Source: Oenanthe sinensis
Lineage: Eukaryota; Streptophyta; Magnoliopsida; Apiales; Apiaceae
Assembly: GCA_028671895.1 (NCBI GenBank)
Contig: CM053800.1
Location: 21,473,886-21,537,885, forward strand
DNA length: 64,000 nt
Direction of reading: 5' to 3'
Shown: piece by piece, positions 34,141 through 46,672 of the stretch
How positions within the stretch are numbered: position 1 is the stretch's first letter
How the letters are laid out: each line of letters begins with the position of its first letter
Translations under genes and position numbers: made by a program
Notes under the pieces: model-generated
Told to the model about the DNA's origin: nothing
The model's database searches: none
What the model saw: only the letters and a program-made list of their open reading frames with translations

Positions 34141-35309
34141 TGTTAGGAATTATGAGTTTTGATGATAACAAATTACTTAGAATTTCAACAGGGACTTAAA
34201 ATTACTTTGTAACTGGTCGATGGATATGACTTACAAATATTCATTGACTAGGAAACCAGTTATCAGTTGAAGCTTGTTTATCAACTGATAAACTGGATTG
34301 TAGCATTGATTTATATTTCACTATCAATTGATTGTATTGCCTCGATGGATGCTATGAAGTAGTCAACTGATGTTATTGACTTCAATTTCTAGCTTCTCAA
34401 CAGATGTGAAGAATGGCTGATCAATTGTAAATATTCTAAGTCAGAATTCTCACAAGTGAAGTGATCAACTGATGTTGAAGTCGATGGATGAAGACACTAC
34501 TCAACGGATGAAAGCTATCAATAGATACAAGTCATCAATGGATAAAGACAGTCAACGGATAAGGAACCATCAATGGATAGGGAGTCGATGGATAACTCAA
34601 TTATCCATCGACACATCAACTGATCAACAGATATCCTATCCATCGATGGATAAGCAAAGGAGAATAAACTGATAAGCTTAACAGCATTTATCGGTTGATT
34701 AAGGTTTTCCAATTTAGTTAAAGACAAGAAGTATGGGAACTGTGCAGAAACTGAATCAACGGAAGACAGTCCTGTCAGGATTGTGAAGACTTTCTAGGCA
34801 ACACAGTATTCAAGGAATGTATCAAGACAAAGATACTTCCAGGGCTAGTCAGTTCAAAAAGAAGACTGTGCAAGTAGCTAGTTTCTATTTTCATGTAAAC
34901 AATATAAGTTTTAATTTTATATTGCTCTCTGTCGATAGAAATTAGGTGTGAAAAAAACTTCTATATAGTTGTTTGAAGTACACAGTAGCAAAGTGTGTAG
35001 GAAAACATCAAGAACTCAAAAAGCACAGTAAAAAATAGGCAGTATCTTGTAGTGCTTTTCTGAGTTCAAAAACTCACTTTGTAAGCAGCTTGGTATTCGT
35101 ACTAAGATCAATTGAAAGCAAAAACATACTAGTGGAAAACTAATCCACTAGTAATTTTTAACATTGTTGTGCTTTGTTTTCAATATTTTTCTTGTCAAGT
35201 TCTTAGTTACATCTGTTCTCTCTATACACAAAAACACTGTCCTTGAACAAACTTTATTCCGCAAGACTTAAACTTAATTCTTAAGTTTGTATTCAACCCC
35301 CCTTCTCCA
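34141..35309 (+). repeat. 3' LTR of plus-strand SIRE-like element
   Basis: Begins TGTTAGGAATTATGAGTTTTG (with 'atgataacaaa' following, typical of SIRE-type LTR starts) and ends CAACCCCCCTTCTCCA, 1169 bp. It contains many 'tcgatggat', 'tcaacggat' and 'tcaactgat' words and a perfect 16 bp palindrome at 34637-34652. The small ORF at 34472-34672 only reflects these words. The matching 5' LTR is not in the window. Confidence 0.82.
34637..34652. repeat. 16 bp palindrome TATCCATCGATGGATA
   Basis: Perfect inverted repeat in the SIRE-like LTR. Shorter forms (TCCATCGATGGA and half-sites) occur in the ORF at 16760-16829 and elsewhere in this LTR. Sireviruses are known to carry repeated palindromic LTR motifs. 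Confidence 0.85.
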
Positions 35310-35343
35310 AACTTAGTGTACTTAAGGGCAGATAACATTGTTT
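35310..35343. other. Junction between SIRE-like LTR and element 3
   Basis: 34 bp with no recognised homology, between the SIRE-like LTR end and the truncated LTR of element 3. Confidence 0.5.
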
Positions 35344-36704
35344 AATCACCACGTATCCCGCTCTCACGATCTACGCTCTACGGTATCCACACGAACACTT
35401 TTCATGAAGGATTGATGTGTACCAGCACCCAAAAACTGCTTCTCTCTCTCTATCTTCCTCTTTTCAAAACGGCTAGGGTTTTAGTAAAAATATGTCTCAT
35501 TAAATTAAATAAGCCCATAAAGAGATTATATAGAGAGAGGAATAAGTTTTCTAATTATAATCCAATTATAATTAATACTAATCCAAAATTCTAAATTATT
35601 TAATAAAGTCTCACTTAATTAATTAATTATTAATTTTGGAATTAGTTTAAATAATTCATTTATTCTATTTATATAATCAATTAAGTCATACTTAATTAAT
35701 ATCATAAATAAAATAAATTACTTATTAATTTAAATTCATAATTTAAATTATTTCTCCTTCAAGCATTCTTCGTGTGTGACCCTGTAGGTTATTATTACGT
35801 TAGAAACAATTTTAATGTATAATTAAAATTGTAAACAATGAGCGGCATCTAGTAATACATCATTGCTACCCAAGTAATAATAATAAATCGTTGATTCGAT
35901 TAAGCCTTTCGTGAATAATGTTCCATGTAATATAATCCATTTAATCTTGATATTATAGATTAAACTCAAGGCATGTCTCGTGTCATCCTCTTCATAATTT
36001 AATATTTATTTTCTTGATCGATGAGTAGACTATTAAAATCAAATCAACATTTGAGCACGGCCGTGCATTTCATAGTCTCACTCAAACAAGAGGCCAATAA
36101 TATCACTCCTAAAATTAGGAGGGTTAAATCACATCTAGATTATTCATATTTCTCATACGATTCATAATATACTCAATGTCCACTTTTATTATCACCTGGT
36201 CAAAGGTATCTTTTAATGTAATCAAAGTATATTAATTCTCGTAAAGAAATATAATGATTTCAGGTCTAAGGATCATTACACCATTATCACAGTGAGAATT
36301 ACTTATGACACTCATTTAACATGTAGAATCTCACGGCGGGTCATTCTAGTGCCATGCTTTGAGAATGCACTTATGTTTTACTATCACCATACCTATGACC
36401 AATGAAATGTGGTCATCTGTCAAGAAACATACTAGTCTTTGTGCATTATTATTGTCCTTAAATAATAATACTCGACAAGGGAATTTTAGGAATAAGATAC
36501 TATTCATATAATCTCATTTTTAAGTCACATACTTAAAGATATATAATACGTATCAAAATTCCAAGGACATTTATTATGCTTTCAATTTATTACGCAGTAA
36601 ATAAAATATAATAATTAAATAATAATCAATAAAACATAATCCTTAATAATAAATATTTTCCTTAAAATATAAAAAGTATTGTCTCTAAAGAACAATTACT
36701 AACA
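35344..36704 (-). repeat. 3' LTR of element 3 (truncated)
   Basis: On the minus strand it begins TGTTAGTAATTGTTCTTTAG at 36704 and is collinear with the 5' LTR (42342-52935). It lacks the ~170 bp at its 3' end that the 5' LTR has at 42342-42513. Confidence 0.85.
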
Positions 36705-36718
36705 ATCTCCCACTTGCA

Positions 36719-39700
36719 CTAGAGCCAATTACCCAAGTATCCAATACTCATGGAACTAGTGTGACTTTCATGCTTCTGCTGCGACAAAGCCTTAGTTAGT
36801 GGGTCTGCAATATTATTATTAGTATGCACTTTACATATATGTATATCTCCTTGATCATTAATCTCATTAATTAGGTGATATCTCCTAAGTACATGCCCAA
36901 ACAGCCTCATTGGCTGCTTTGCAAGCATCAATATACTCAGGCTCTATTGTAGAATCAACAACTATCTCTGCTGTGAACCATTCCAGCATACAACATCTCA
37001 ATAAAAATAGATAAAACACAAAGCCAGACAGAAACATTAAATCATCGTTGTCTGTCTAGAAACCAGCATCACTGAAACCTCTTACAACTAGCTTCACATC
37101 TCCTCCATATAACAAGAATGAATCTTTAGTCCTCTTCAAGTACTTAAGAATATTCTTGACTGCCGTCCAGTGACCTTCACCTGGATTAGACCGGTATCTA
37201 CTCGTCATGCTTATAGCATACGAGACATCAGGACGAGTACATATCATTGCATATATTATAAAACCAATTGTTGACGCATATGGAACTTTACTCATGCGGT
37301 CCTTATCATCCAATGATTTATGACAAATTTTATTTTGAGATCACTATCCCATGAGACAGTGGGACATATCCATTTAGCCTCTTTGCATTCGAAATCGATG
37401 TAAAACTTTGTCAATGTATGTACTCTAACTTAGGCCGATCAATCTCCTTGATTTATCTCTATAGATCCTGATCCCTAATATATAGGTCGCATCGCCTAAG
37501 TCTTTCATTGAGAAATTATTCCCCATTAGTAATATATCATCAACATATAATACTAGGAATGTCACATAGCTCCCACTAAACTTCTTGTAAACACAAGTTT
37601 TATCTTTATTCTGAATAAAGTCAAACTCTTTTTGACTATTTCATCAAAATGAATCTTCTATCTCCTCGAGGCCTGCTTTAATCCATAAATGGATCGACGC
37701 AACTTACATACTTTTCCAGCATCCTTTGGATCAACAAAACCCTCAGGGTATGTCATGTACACATCCACATCTTCTTCAAGGCTCTCATTTAAGAAAGCAG
37801 TTTTGACATCCATTTGCCATATTTTATTGTCATAATAAGCAGCTATAGCAAGCAAAATCCTGATGGACTTGACCATAACCACTAGTGAAAAGGTCTCATC
37901 ATAGTCAATACCCTGAATTTTCTTGAAACCTTTTGGCACCAATCGTGCCTTATAGGTCTGTACATTAACATCCATGTCGGTCTTCTTCTTGAAAACCCAC
38001 TTGCACCCTATAGGTTTTACCCTTTCAGGTGGATCAACCAAAGTCCATACTTGATTAGTATACATGGAATCCATCTCAGATTTAATGGCATCCAGCCATC
38101 TCTTAGAATCTGGAGTGTTTATAGTGTCTAGGTAGGTGAGAGGCTCATCTTTTTCCACAAGCATCACATCACCATCTTGAGTCAAGAGAAATTCATAACA
38201 TCTCTCGGGCTCATGGCGAATCCTACTAGACCTACGAATAACCTGTGTTTCTTGAGCAGTATTATTTTCTTATACATTCTACTTAGGTTCCTCCATTGGT
38301 TCAATGTTATCATGTGGGTCTCGAACTTCATCGAGATCTATTATCCTCCCACTGTCTTTCTTAGAGAGCAACTCTCTCAAGGAACATAGCAGTTCAAGCT
38401 ACAAACACTTCGTTCTCGAAAGGATTATAGAAAGAATAACCCCTTGTTTCAGTTGGGTATCCTACAAAATTATATTTGTCTGATTTTGGTCCTAGCTTGT
38501 CAGAGATTAGACGTTTCACAAACGCTTCACATCCCTAAATTTTCATAAATGACATGCTGTGACGTTTCTAAATCCTTATCTCATAAGGAGTCTTTTGAAC
38601 CGTTTTAGTAGGAACACGGTTAAGTGTATGTGGAGCCGTTTCCAGGGAGCAACCCTAAAAACTAATTAGAAGATTCCTTGACTCAACATTGATCTCACCA
38701 TGTCCAACAAAGTGTGATCCCTCCTATCAAAAAAACTTTTCTTTGATATTTTCTACTTCATCTTTATTGTCTTTGAACTTTTCAAATGATTCGGATTAGT
38801 TCTTCAAAAGATACATATATCTGTATCTACTAAAATAATTAGTAAATTTTATGAAGTTAATAAAATCTACCTTTTGTCATCGTACACATATGACCACATA
38901 CATCACTATGTATAAGTCATACCCGTTCAATGACCCTTTCACCATGTCTGGTAAAAGGAGCTTTAGTCATTTTGCCAAATAAACCAAGATTTGCATCCTT
39001 TTGTATAATTCATAATCAAACTTATCCATGAATGCATCCTTATGTATTTTTGAAATGCGTTTCTCATTAATATGGCCTCAACAACAATGCCAAAGGTAAT
39101 ATTTGATTTGAGTCACTTTAGAACATATAAATTATTAATTAGTTGTGCAACATTATAAGCCTCATCATCAAAATAGAATAAACAACTATTGTTATTTAAT
39201 TAAAATGAAAAAGCCTTTCTTGTCCAAATAAGAAATTGAAATAATGTCTCTGCCAATTACAAGCACGTTATAACAATTATCAAGTTCTAAATTTTCCTTA
39301 TAGGCTAAAAGTTAAGTAACGAGTTCCTCTAACCAAAGAAACTACTTTTACTCCAATTCCAACCCGATACCTAAAGCTTGACCCTTATTGATCATCTTTT
39401 TCAGATCTTCCAAATAAGCATGACAGTTTAATTTCCAGTCTCCTAATTTTCCACAGAAGCGACAATCGTCTTCTTTATCAACACCTTATTCAGACTTTAG
39501 AGTCTACTTTAGGGATTGGACTTTGGTTTGACAACAGAACTAGATCAAATCTTCTCCTCGCCTTTCCATTTTCATTTCCCTTTTGCATTCCCTATGTTTA
39601 CCATCAATATAGTAGTAGTTCATGCATTTATCATATTGCTTTCAGCATTTCTAAACATGCTTAGCAACTCAATGGGTGTTTTACCAATCTTATTCATTTT

Positions 39701-40189
39701 ATTATTCATAACAAACTAAGAATAATATTTGTCCAATGATTGTAAGATCAAATCTAACTAAGTCTCCAAACCAATCTGGAAACCCAAAATCTCAAAGGTA
39801 CTCATTATACCCTATAATCTTTAGAACATGTGGTATAACCGGGTCTCACTCCCCCTACTTGTAAGTGTATAGTGCCCTTTCATTTTTAAATATATCTTGT
39901 GCTCAATCGTCTCATAAGCATCTATATGCTCATGTTGCTTCTTAAGCTCAGCACACATATTTGCGAGCATGAGACATGAAACATCATTCGCAACATCAAT
40001 TTGCTTCCAATAAGCACTATGATTTGCACATGTTACATTCTCAACTTTAAGAGCAGGGGAAGAGATTTGACTAACATCATGGTGTCCGAGGACGATCCTC
40101 AAGCTCCTATGTCACTCAAGGAAATATATTCTCGTCAACTTGTCCCTCTCAAGAACTGATCGCATAGAGAATTTGTTTGTGTTTATCAT
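36719..40189 (-). pseudogene. Degenerate copia gag-pol of element 3
   Basis: The minus-strand gag start (MINTNKFSMRSVLERDK) is at 40189. Gag is scrambled; its knuckle near 39440 reads CRFCGKLGDWKLNC, with Asp in place of the essential His. Integrase remnants span roughly 38200-39100, with several frames. RT is best preserved at 37658-38185 (GCKWVFKKKTDMD, MDVKTAFLNESLEEDVDVYMT, KLRRSIYGLKQASRR). RNase H parts lie at 37056-37313 and 36719-36931, ending in HTSSMSIGYLGNWL. Many stops and frameshifts make this the oldest of the Angela/Tork-like copies. Confidence 0.88.
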
Positions 40190-42323
40190 TTGATATCTAC
40201 AATATTAAAGTGTATAAAATAAACTAGATTGCAAATTTAATATTAATTATGTTTAAGTGATTATGGTATATCACTATATACCTCCCACTATTTTTATCAA
40301 ACTAATAGCCCTAACTATTAATTCTGAAAACATTTCTTTAAATCGTTCTAGTGAGCCAAGATCCATATTTCATCCATGTTTTAAGATAGCGTTGGCTAAT
40401 ACACTTAAAACATGACTATTTAGGTAGACAACATTTGTCGATTATATCAAATATAACTCTTGAAAAGTTTGGTGGAACAACCGTTTGTACACATTTATCC
40501 AATAAATCTCACCAAACTCTACGCCTCTAAACCCACAATCCTATTGTGATGATTTAGTTAAGTTAGACCCAATGTTTCAATAAACTAAGTACACTTACTT
40601 ATCACGTCTTCCCATGATTGATAAAAGCACCTTGCTTTGGCAAACACACTCCTTCTCAATCTAGATCTTGACGAGCATTAAACATTGGAAGGCATCCGAT
40701 TAACTTAATATGTATTTAGGGATTTTTATTGTTTATATGAACGATCATGATCCCATCATAAAGAGATTCTCAATTTTTCCTTGATCAAATAATTAATTTC
40801 AATATTCGTCAATGGATTGATTTCTAGGTCGTCGGAGAAGTCACAAGTTGTCTCACTTGAAACCCAACTTCCTTACGAATTAAACTAATAATCCGCTTTT
40901 GACAAAATCTCCCCATATCGGACAAAGAAAATTCATATTTAATACCGTGTTTTATAAACACAAGAATCTCATGATCGTTTGTTCAATTTTAAAATCTTGA
41001 ATCGTTACAGATTTTATCTTTCTTAAGCAAACATGGCATGGGTGTCGTATCTAATACATACATGATTAATGAATATTAAGCATGCATCTCGATTATATCT
41101 ACGCATGCATACCAATACATGCGATCATATACATATATGTAATGTGCATAAATTAAATGTGTTTGGTTATGGCCCCATCCTATGTGATCTTTCCAAGCTA
41201 ATGGAAATATCAAGGTCAGTCTATGGTGGTTTTAAAAATACTATCTATTACATGTCTTCTTTCTTCATTGCTCCATCATCCCCTTTTGGATCACCTCCTT
41301 GCTTGCAAGTCTTCATTGATAATTACATTGAATAATAAAAATAAAATTATTCTAATGAAATTACAAGAAGAACTCGAGTTACATTCGAGATAATTAAATT
41401 ACAATGAATAAACGACATGCAAGTCGTATTTAGAAACCAAAACCATAAATCAAAACCAGTATACTATGGGTCTTTAGGCTATAACCATCCACCATGCTAT
41501 CACATAACACATATAATATATTTCAGATTATATAAACATATCATATAATCATATATAACAAATTTCGAAATATTAGAAAATTAAAAACAGATTTCTGAAG
41601 ACAATAAATCGTTGTTTCGAGTTCCTTAACGACGTCAAACGCCTTACAGACCCGTCGATGATAGTATGTCTATCAGTTTTGTTCATTGGCCCGATTCCAT
41701 TCAGAAAACACATATCGTTTGCGAAAATCGGATTCGGCAATCAGATTTCACCAAATGTGACGGTGTTTCGGAAGTCGTATCATATACAATTCTCATAACA
41801 AGAACAAGAATATATCATATATACATACACAGTGATACATATAATCATCACATGATTATACATCACATGAATATCATATATTCATAATATATACATACAT
41901 ATACTCAAAATTTTAGAAAATTAAATAATTTTTAGAAAATAATAAATCACCGTTTTGGGGCCTGTAACGATATCCAATGGCTTACAAACGCAGAGCTGAC
42001 AAATTCAGTATTGCTCAGTCACCCGATTACAGTCAGAAAACACATATTATTTGTGAAATTCGGACAACAGACACAGATTTTAGAAAATCTACGGCAGCCG
42101 TTTCAGAATTCGTATTGAATACGATTCCCATAATAAGAACAAACATGTATCATATACATACATCAATACACACAATCATCACATGATTATACATCATATG
42201 AATATCATATATTCATAATATATAAAATATATACATATTGTATCAATACAAAATCATGATAGATCACATACATGCTTACATATCGAAAACTATTAAGCAC
42301 ATAACTGAATTAAAATGTTTCGC
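40190..42323 (-). other. Leader of element 3
   Basis: Non-coding, about 2.1 kb, partly collinear with the leaders of elements 4 and 5 (for example 'ggccccatcctatgtgatc' near 41172 against 'ggaaaggggccataacc' in element 4). The small ORFs here are chance. A ~300 bp direct duplication lies at 41600-42240. Confidence 0.75.
41600..42240 (-). repeat. Two-copy direct repeat in leader of element 3
   Basis: About 41600-41905 and 41935-42240 share ordered words ('ttcagaaaacacatat', 'tcataacaagaacaa' / 'cataataagaacaaacat', 'catgattatacatca', 'gaatatcatatattcataa'). The homologous leader of element 1 has one copy (4720-5020). Confidence 0.7.
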
Positions 42324-42341
42324 AAGTAGCTCTGATACCAT
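42324..42341 (-). other. Primer binding site, element 3
   Basis: The minus strand reads ATGGTATCAGAGCTACTT directly after the LTR end ...AAACCCTTCA. It is a perfect initiator-Met-type core, unlike the TGGCATCAGAGC core of elements 1, 4 and 5. Confidence 0.85.
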
Positions 42342-43210
42342 TGAAGGGTTTCGCGACACAAACGCGGCGGAATAAACGCGAAAAATAAATTAAAATAGCG
42401 AAACCCTCCGCAGAATCCATGCGAAAACAAAAGATTTAATTCGGAGATAAAGAATAAATACCTTTAGAAGCTTTAACAGTTCATTAATGGAAGATTAATG
42501 GAGGTCCAAAGCTTTTTTAATAACCACGTATCCTACTCTCGCGATCTACGCTCTACGGTATCCACACGAACACTTTTCATGAAGGATTGATGTGTACTAG
42601 CACCCGAAAACTGCTTCTCTCTCTCTATCTTCCTCTTTTCAAAATGGCTAGGGTTTTAGTAAAAATATGTCTCATTAAATTAAATCATCCAATAAAGAGA
42701 TTATATAGAGAGAGGAATAAGTTTTCTAATTATAATCCAATTATAATTAATACTAATCCAAAATTCTAAATTATTTAATTAAGTCTCACTTAATTAATTA
42801 ATTATTAATTTTGGAATTAGTTTAAATAATTCATTTATTCTATTTATATAATCAATTAAGTCATACTTAATTAATATCATAAATAAAATAAATTACTTAT
42901 TAATTTAAATTCATAATTTAAATTATTTCTCCTTCAAGCATTCTTCGTGTGTGACCCTGTAGGTTATTATTACGTTAGCAACAATTTTAATCTATAATTA
43001 AAATTGTAAACAATGAGCGGCATCTAGTAATACATCATTGGTACCCAAGTAATAATAATAAATCGGTGATTCGATTAAGCGTTTCGTGAATAATGTTCCA
43101 TGTAATATAATCTCTTTAATCTTGATATTATAGATTAAACTCAAGGCTTGTCTCTTGTCATCCTCTTCATAATTTAATCTTTATTTTCTTGATCGATGAG
43201 TAGACTATTA
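42342..43210 (-). repeat. 5' LTR of element 3, 3' portion
   Basis: The U5-side part of the 5' LTR, interrupted at 43210/43211 by element 4 and continuing at 52210. The two parts add up to about 1595 bp, matching the 1590 bp LTR of element 1. Confidence 0.87.
43206..43210. repeat. Target-site duplication TATTA of element 4, left copy
   Basis: TATTA before the LTR; repeated at 52205-52209. The uninterrupted target 'gactattaaaatc' is seen in the other LTR of element 3 near 36027. Confidence 0.93.
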
Positions 43211-44762
43211 TGTTAGTGTAGGTGCCCTAGAGGCAATACAATGTTTCTTTTAATAGACCTTTATGTGATTTGATTATTCAATAAATATATTTATTATGAC
43301 TTTAATTACTGCGATATATTTGTTAGCATAATAAATGTCCTTAGAATCATGATACATATTGTATAGTTTAGTACATGACTTGAACTTGAGATTATATAAT
43401 AGATCATATTCTTAAATGTCCCTAGTCGAGTATTATTATTATAGGACAATAATAATACATAAATAGACTAGTATGTTGTTTGACTGATAACCACATCTCA
43501 TTGGTTATAAGTATGGGGATACTAAAGTCAACACATAGGTACATGCAGGAGTACATGGTACTGGACAGACCCATAGTGAGATTCTTCATGTTTAATAAAG
43601 TCATAAGAAAGACTCACAGTGATAATGGTGTAATGATCCTCTGACTTGAGATCATTATATTTCTGTACGAGGATTAATATACTTTGACTACATTAAACAT
43701 TACCTTTGACCGGGTAATGATAAAAGTGGACATCGGGTATATCATGAGTCGTATGAGAAATATGAATGATAGATAAAGGATTTAACCCTCCTATAATTAG
43801 GAGAGATATTATTGGCCTCTTGATTGAGTGAGACTATAAAATGCATGGCCGTGCTCAAATAATGATTTGTTTTCATAGTCTACTCATGGATCAAGTAAAC
43901 CCGGATTAAATGTTGAAGAGGATGACTAAATACATGCCTCGAGTTTAATCTATAATATATATGGTTAAAGGGATTATATTACACGGAAACATTAATCACG
44001 AAAGGTTTTATCGAATCACGATTTAATTATTATTTAATTGGGTAGCAATGATGTATTACTAGATACCGCTCATTGTTTGTAATTTTATTGGAGAATAAAA
44101 TTATTGCTAATTAAATAATAGCCTATAGGGTCACACACATAGAGTACTTAGAGGAATAATTAATTTAAATTATAGATTTAAATTAATTGATGATTATTTG
44201 AATTTTATTATATTTATTAAGTGAGACTTAATTAATAGAAATAATATAAATTCGAATTTGAATTCTGCCCTTAATAATTAAGTGTGACTTATTTATTAAT
44301 TAAATAATAAAATTTGATTTTATTATTTAATCCTAAACCTACATGGGTTAGGTTTTGCTGTTATGGGTTGCTATTATGGGCCTATTAACCAACAATTATA
44401 AATAGATAATGTAGGGTTAATAGGTCATTACGTTTTGATAAGAAAAACCCTAGAGGCAGCAGCAAACACAGAAAAGGCAGCTTCGAAATCATCTAGAGGA
44501 GGCTAGTACATCCGTTCCATAATCAAGATCGTGAGACGTTCTTGAAGGTGCTCGTGTGGATACCATAGAGGTGTTTTCGAGAAGAAGACACAAGTCGTGA
44601 AAGCTAGGATCTCCGTTGAGTTCGTAGAAGTCAAGACCAAGAAAAGGTATGATTCCGTTTCACAATAATCAGTCCGAACTTATACATGATCCTGCGTTTA
44701 GGGTTCCGAATTTTGTTATATTTACGTTTAATCCGCTGCGTTTTATACCTCGGAACCCAACA
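43211..44762 (+). repeat. 5' LTR of element 4
   Basis: TGTTAGTGTAGGTGCCC ... CTCGGAACCCAACA, 1552 bp, the same length as the 3' LTR, with a limited number of substitutions between them. TATAAATA lies at 44397-44404. Confidence 0.95.
44397..44404 (+). promoter_or_regulatory. TATA box in 5' LTR of element 4
   Basis: TATAAATA, about 365 bp before the LTR 3' end, conserved in all subfamily A LTRs here. Confidence 0.55.
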
Positions 44763-44780
44763 ATGGCATCAGAGCTACGT
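44763..44780 (+). other. Primer binding site, element 4
   Basis: ATGGCATCAGAGCTACGT abuts the LTR; the Met-tRNA-type core has C for T at one position. Confidence 0.85.
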
Positions 44781-44841
44781 GTATAAGGGACTGATTTGGT
44801 TACGTGTTTTATGTATTTGATGCATACATGCCTATTATGAA

Positions 44842-44924
44842 ACTGCCATGCCTGTTTGATGACTGCCATGATACTGCCATGCTTCTGCTATGCTACTGCC
44901 ATGCTACTGCCATGTATATTCGAA
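44842..44924 (+). repeat. CTGCCATG short-repeat tract, element 4 leader
   Basis: Six or more copies of CTGCCATG at irregular 10-20 bp spacing, some within an 11 bp unit CTGCCATGCTA. The corresponding tract in element 5 is at 62111-62170. Confidence 0.8.
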
Positions 44925-45240
44925 TTGTTATTCATATGATGAGTATGTAGATTCTGATACTAGCATGTTAATGATTTGTCATGACTGATTTATATGCCTT
45001 ATTGCGATTTGTATATTATTCATGAGGGTCAGTTTGTATAGTGATATAAACTGGTGGACAGATTATGTTGGACATGATCTGTTAACTGGGATATGATAAG
45101 TATGTATATGATACATGCTTCTGAAACTGTATAAGTTGCAGTGGGGAAAAAGGCCAAATGATATGATCTGTAGGTCAGAAATTGATGATTTTTGAATAGG
45201 ACTGGTCTTCGAAAATAAAAAATTTCCAAGCTGACCTGGC

Positions 45241-45313
45241 AGCTCGACCCCAGACCCCGCCCGGGGCTGCCGCCCCGGACCCCACCCAGGGACCCCCGCC
45301 CCCGGACCCCCGC
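45241..45313 (+). repeat. GC-rich C-tract block, element 4 leader
   Basis: Many runs of 4-5 C on the sense strand, with self-complementary GGGGC...GCCCC words. Related to the longer tandem block of element 5 (61688-61775). Confidence 0.8.
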
Positions 45314-46672
45314 AATATTTTATTTTGTGTACTTGAGCATGGTGCTGGTTATGGCCCTTAGACCACTAGATTAATGGTTTTGGTTTTGGTTTTATAAATA
45401 CGACTTGCATGTCGTTTTCTTCATTCTTGTAATTGTTTAACCTCGAATGTAACTCGAGTTTTCTTATGTAAGTATATTAGTATAGGTTGTATTCAATTAT
45501 TCCATGTAATGTACTTGAAGATTGAAGGATGATCCAAGAAGAGGAGCAAGCACCCATGGATACAAGAAGAATGAAGACATGTAATTGTATTTATATTTTA
45601 CCACCATAGATTGACTTTGATCCTTTCATTAGCTCGAAAGGATCACATAGGAAAGGGGCCATAACCAAACACGTTTACATACTGCACTTTACATATTGAT
45701 GTATGAATGTATGTGTAGAGTAGAAGATGCATGCTTTAATTAGATTAATGATGTATGCATGTATTAGATACGTCACCCATGCCATGCTTGCCATGCTAAA
45801 CAAGATAAAATCTTTAACGATTTAAGATTTTAAAATTAACAAACGATCATGAGATTCTTGTGTTTATGAAATATGGATTTTTAAAACACGGAATTGAATA
45901 TGGATTTTGATATCTATAATTGGGATTTTCTGACAAAAACGGATATGCGTATTCGTAAGGCTGATGGGTTTTAAGTGTGACCACTGGTATCCTCCATCTA
46001 CCTGGGAAATGAACAATTTAAGATGTCAATTTGAAATATTTAGTTCAAGGAAAAATTGAGGATCTCTTCATGATGTGATCATGATCGTCATAAATTTTAT
46101 AAACCCCTTAACAAAATATTAAATTTTAATCGGATGCTTTCCAATGAATGAACACTCATCGAATCCTAGATCGATTAGGGGAAAGACTGTCAGTGGCAGG
46201 GGACTCCTATCTATCATGGTGAGATGCGACGAATATAAACGGTTATATTCGGCCGTTGTATCATTGGGTCAAACTTAACTGAGTCGTCATAATAAGGTGA
46301 AAGTAAACGGTTATATTCAACCATTATGAACTTAGAAGCATAGAGTTTGGTTAAAAATCTATTAGATAGATAAGATCAATCGTTGCTCACCAAACTATCC
46401 AAGAATTATATATGATATAATTGACAACTGTTGTCTACCTAAATAATCATTTTTAAGGACTTCCAGTGGTTGTCTTTGGACATGACGAAATATGGATCTT
46501 GGCTCACTAGAAAGAATTATGGGATATACTTTCCAAATTAATAGTAAGGGCTATTGATTTGATAAAAATAGTGGGAGATATATTATGAATGTATCATAAT
46601 CATTTGAACATAATAAATAACTCAGACAATCTAATGTTTATTTTGTGCTTTTAACATTGTAGATACCAAGTA

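Larger units (their letters stand above)
44781..46672 (+). other. Leader of element 4
   Basis: 1.9 kb, non-coding. It holds a CTGCCATG short-repeat tract (44842-44924), a GC-rich block (45241-45313) in an otherwise AT-rich element, and two direct copies of AAACGGTTATATTC (46237, 46305). A typical place for packaging and dimerisation signals, but none is proven. Confidence 0.8.
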
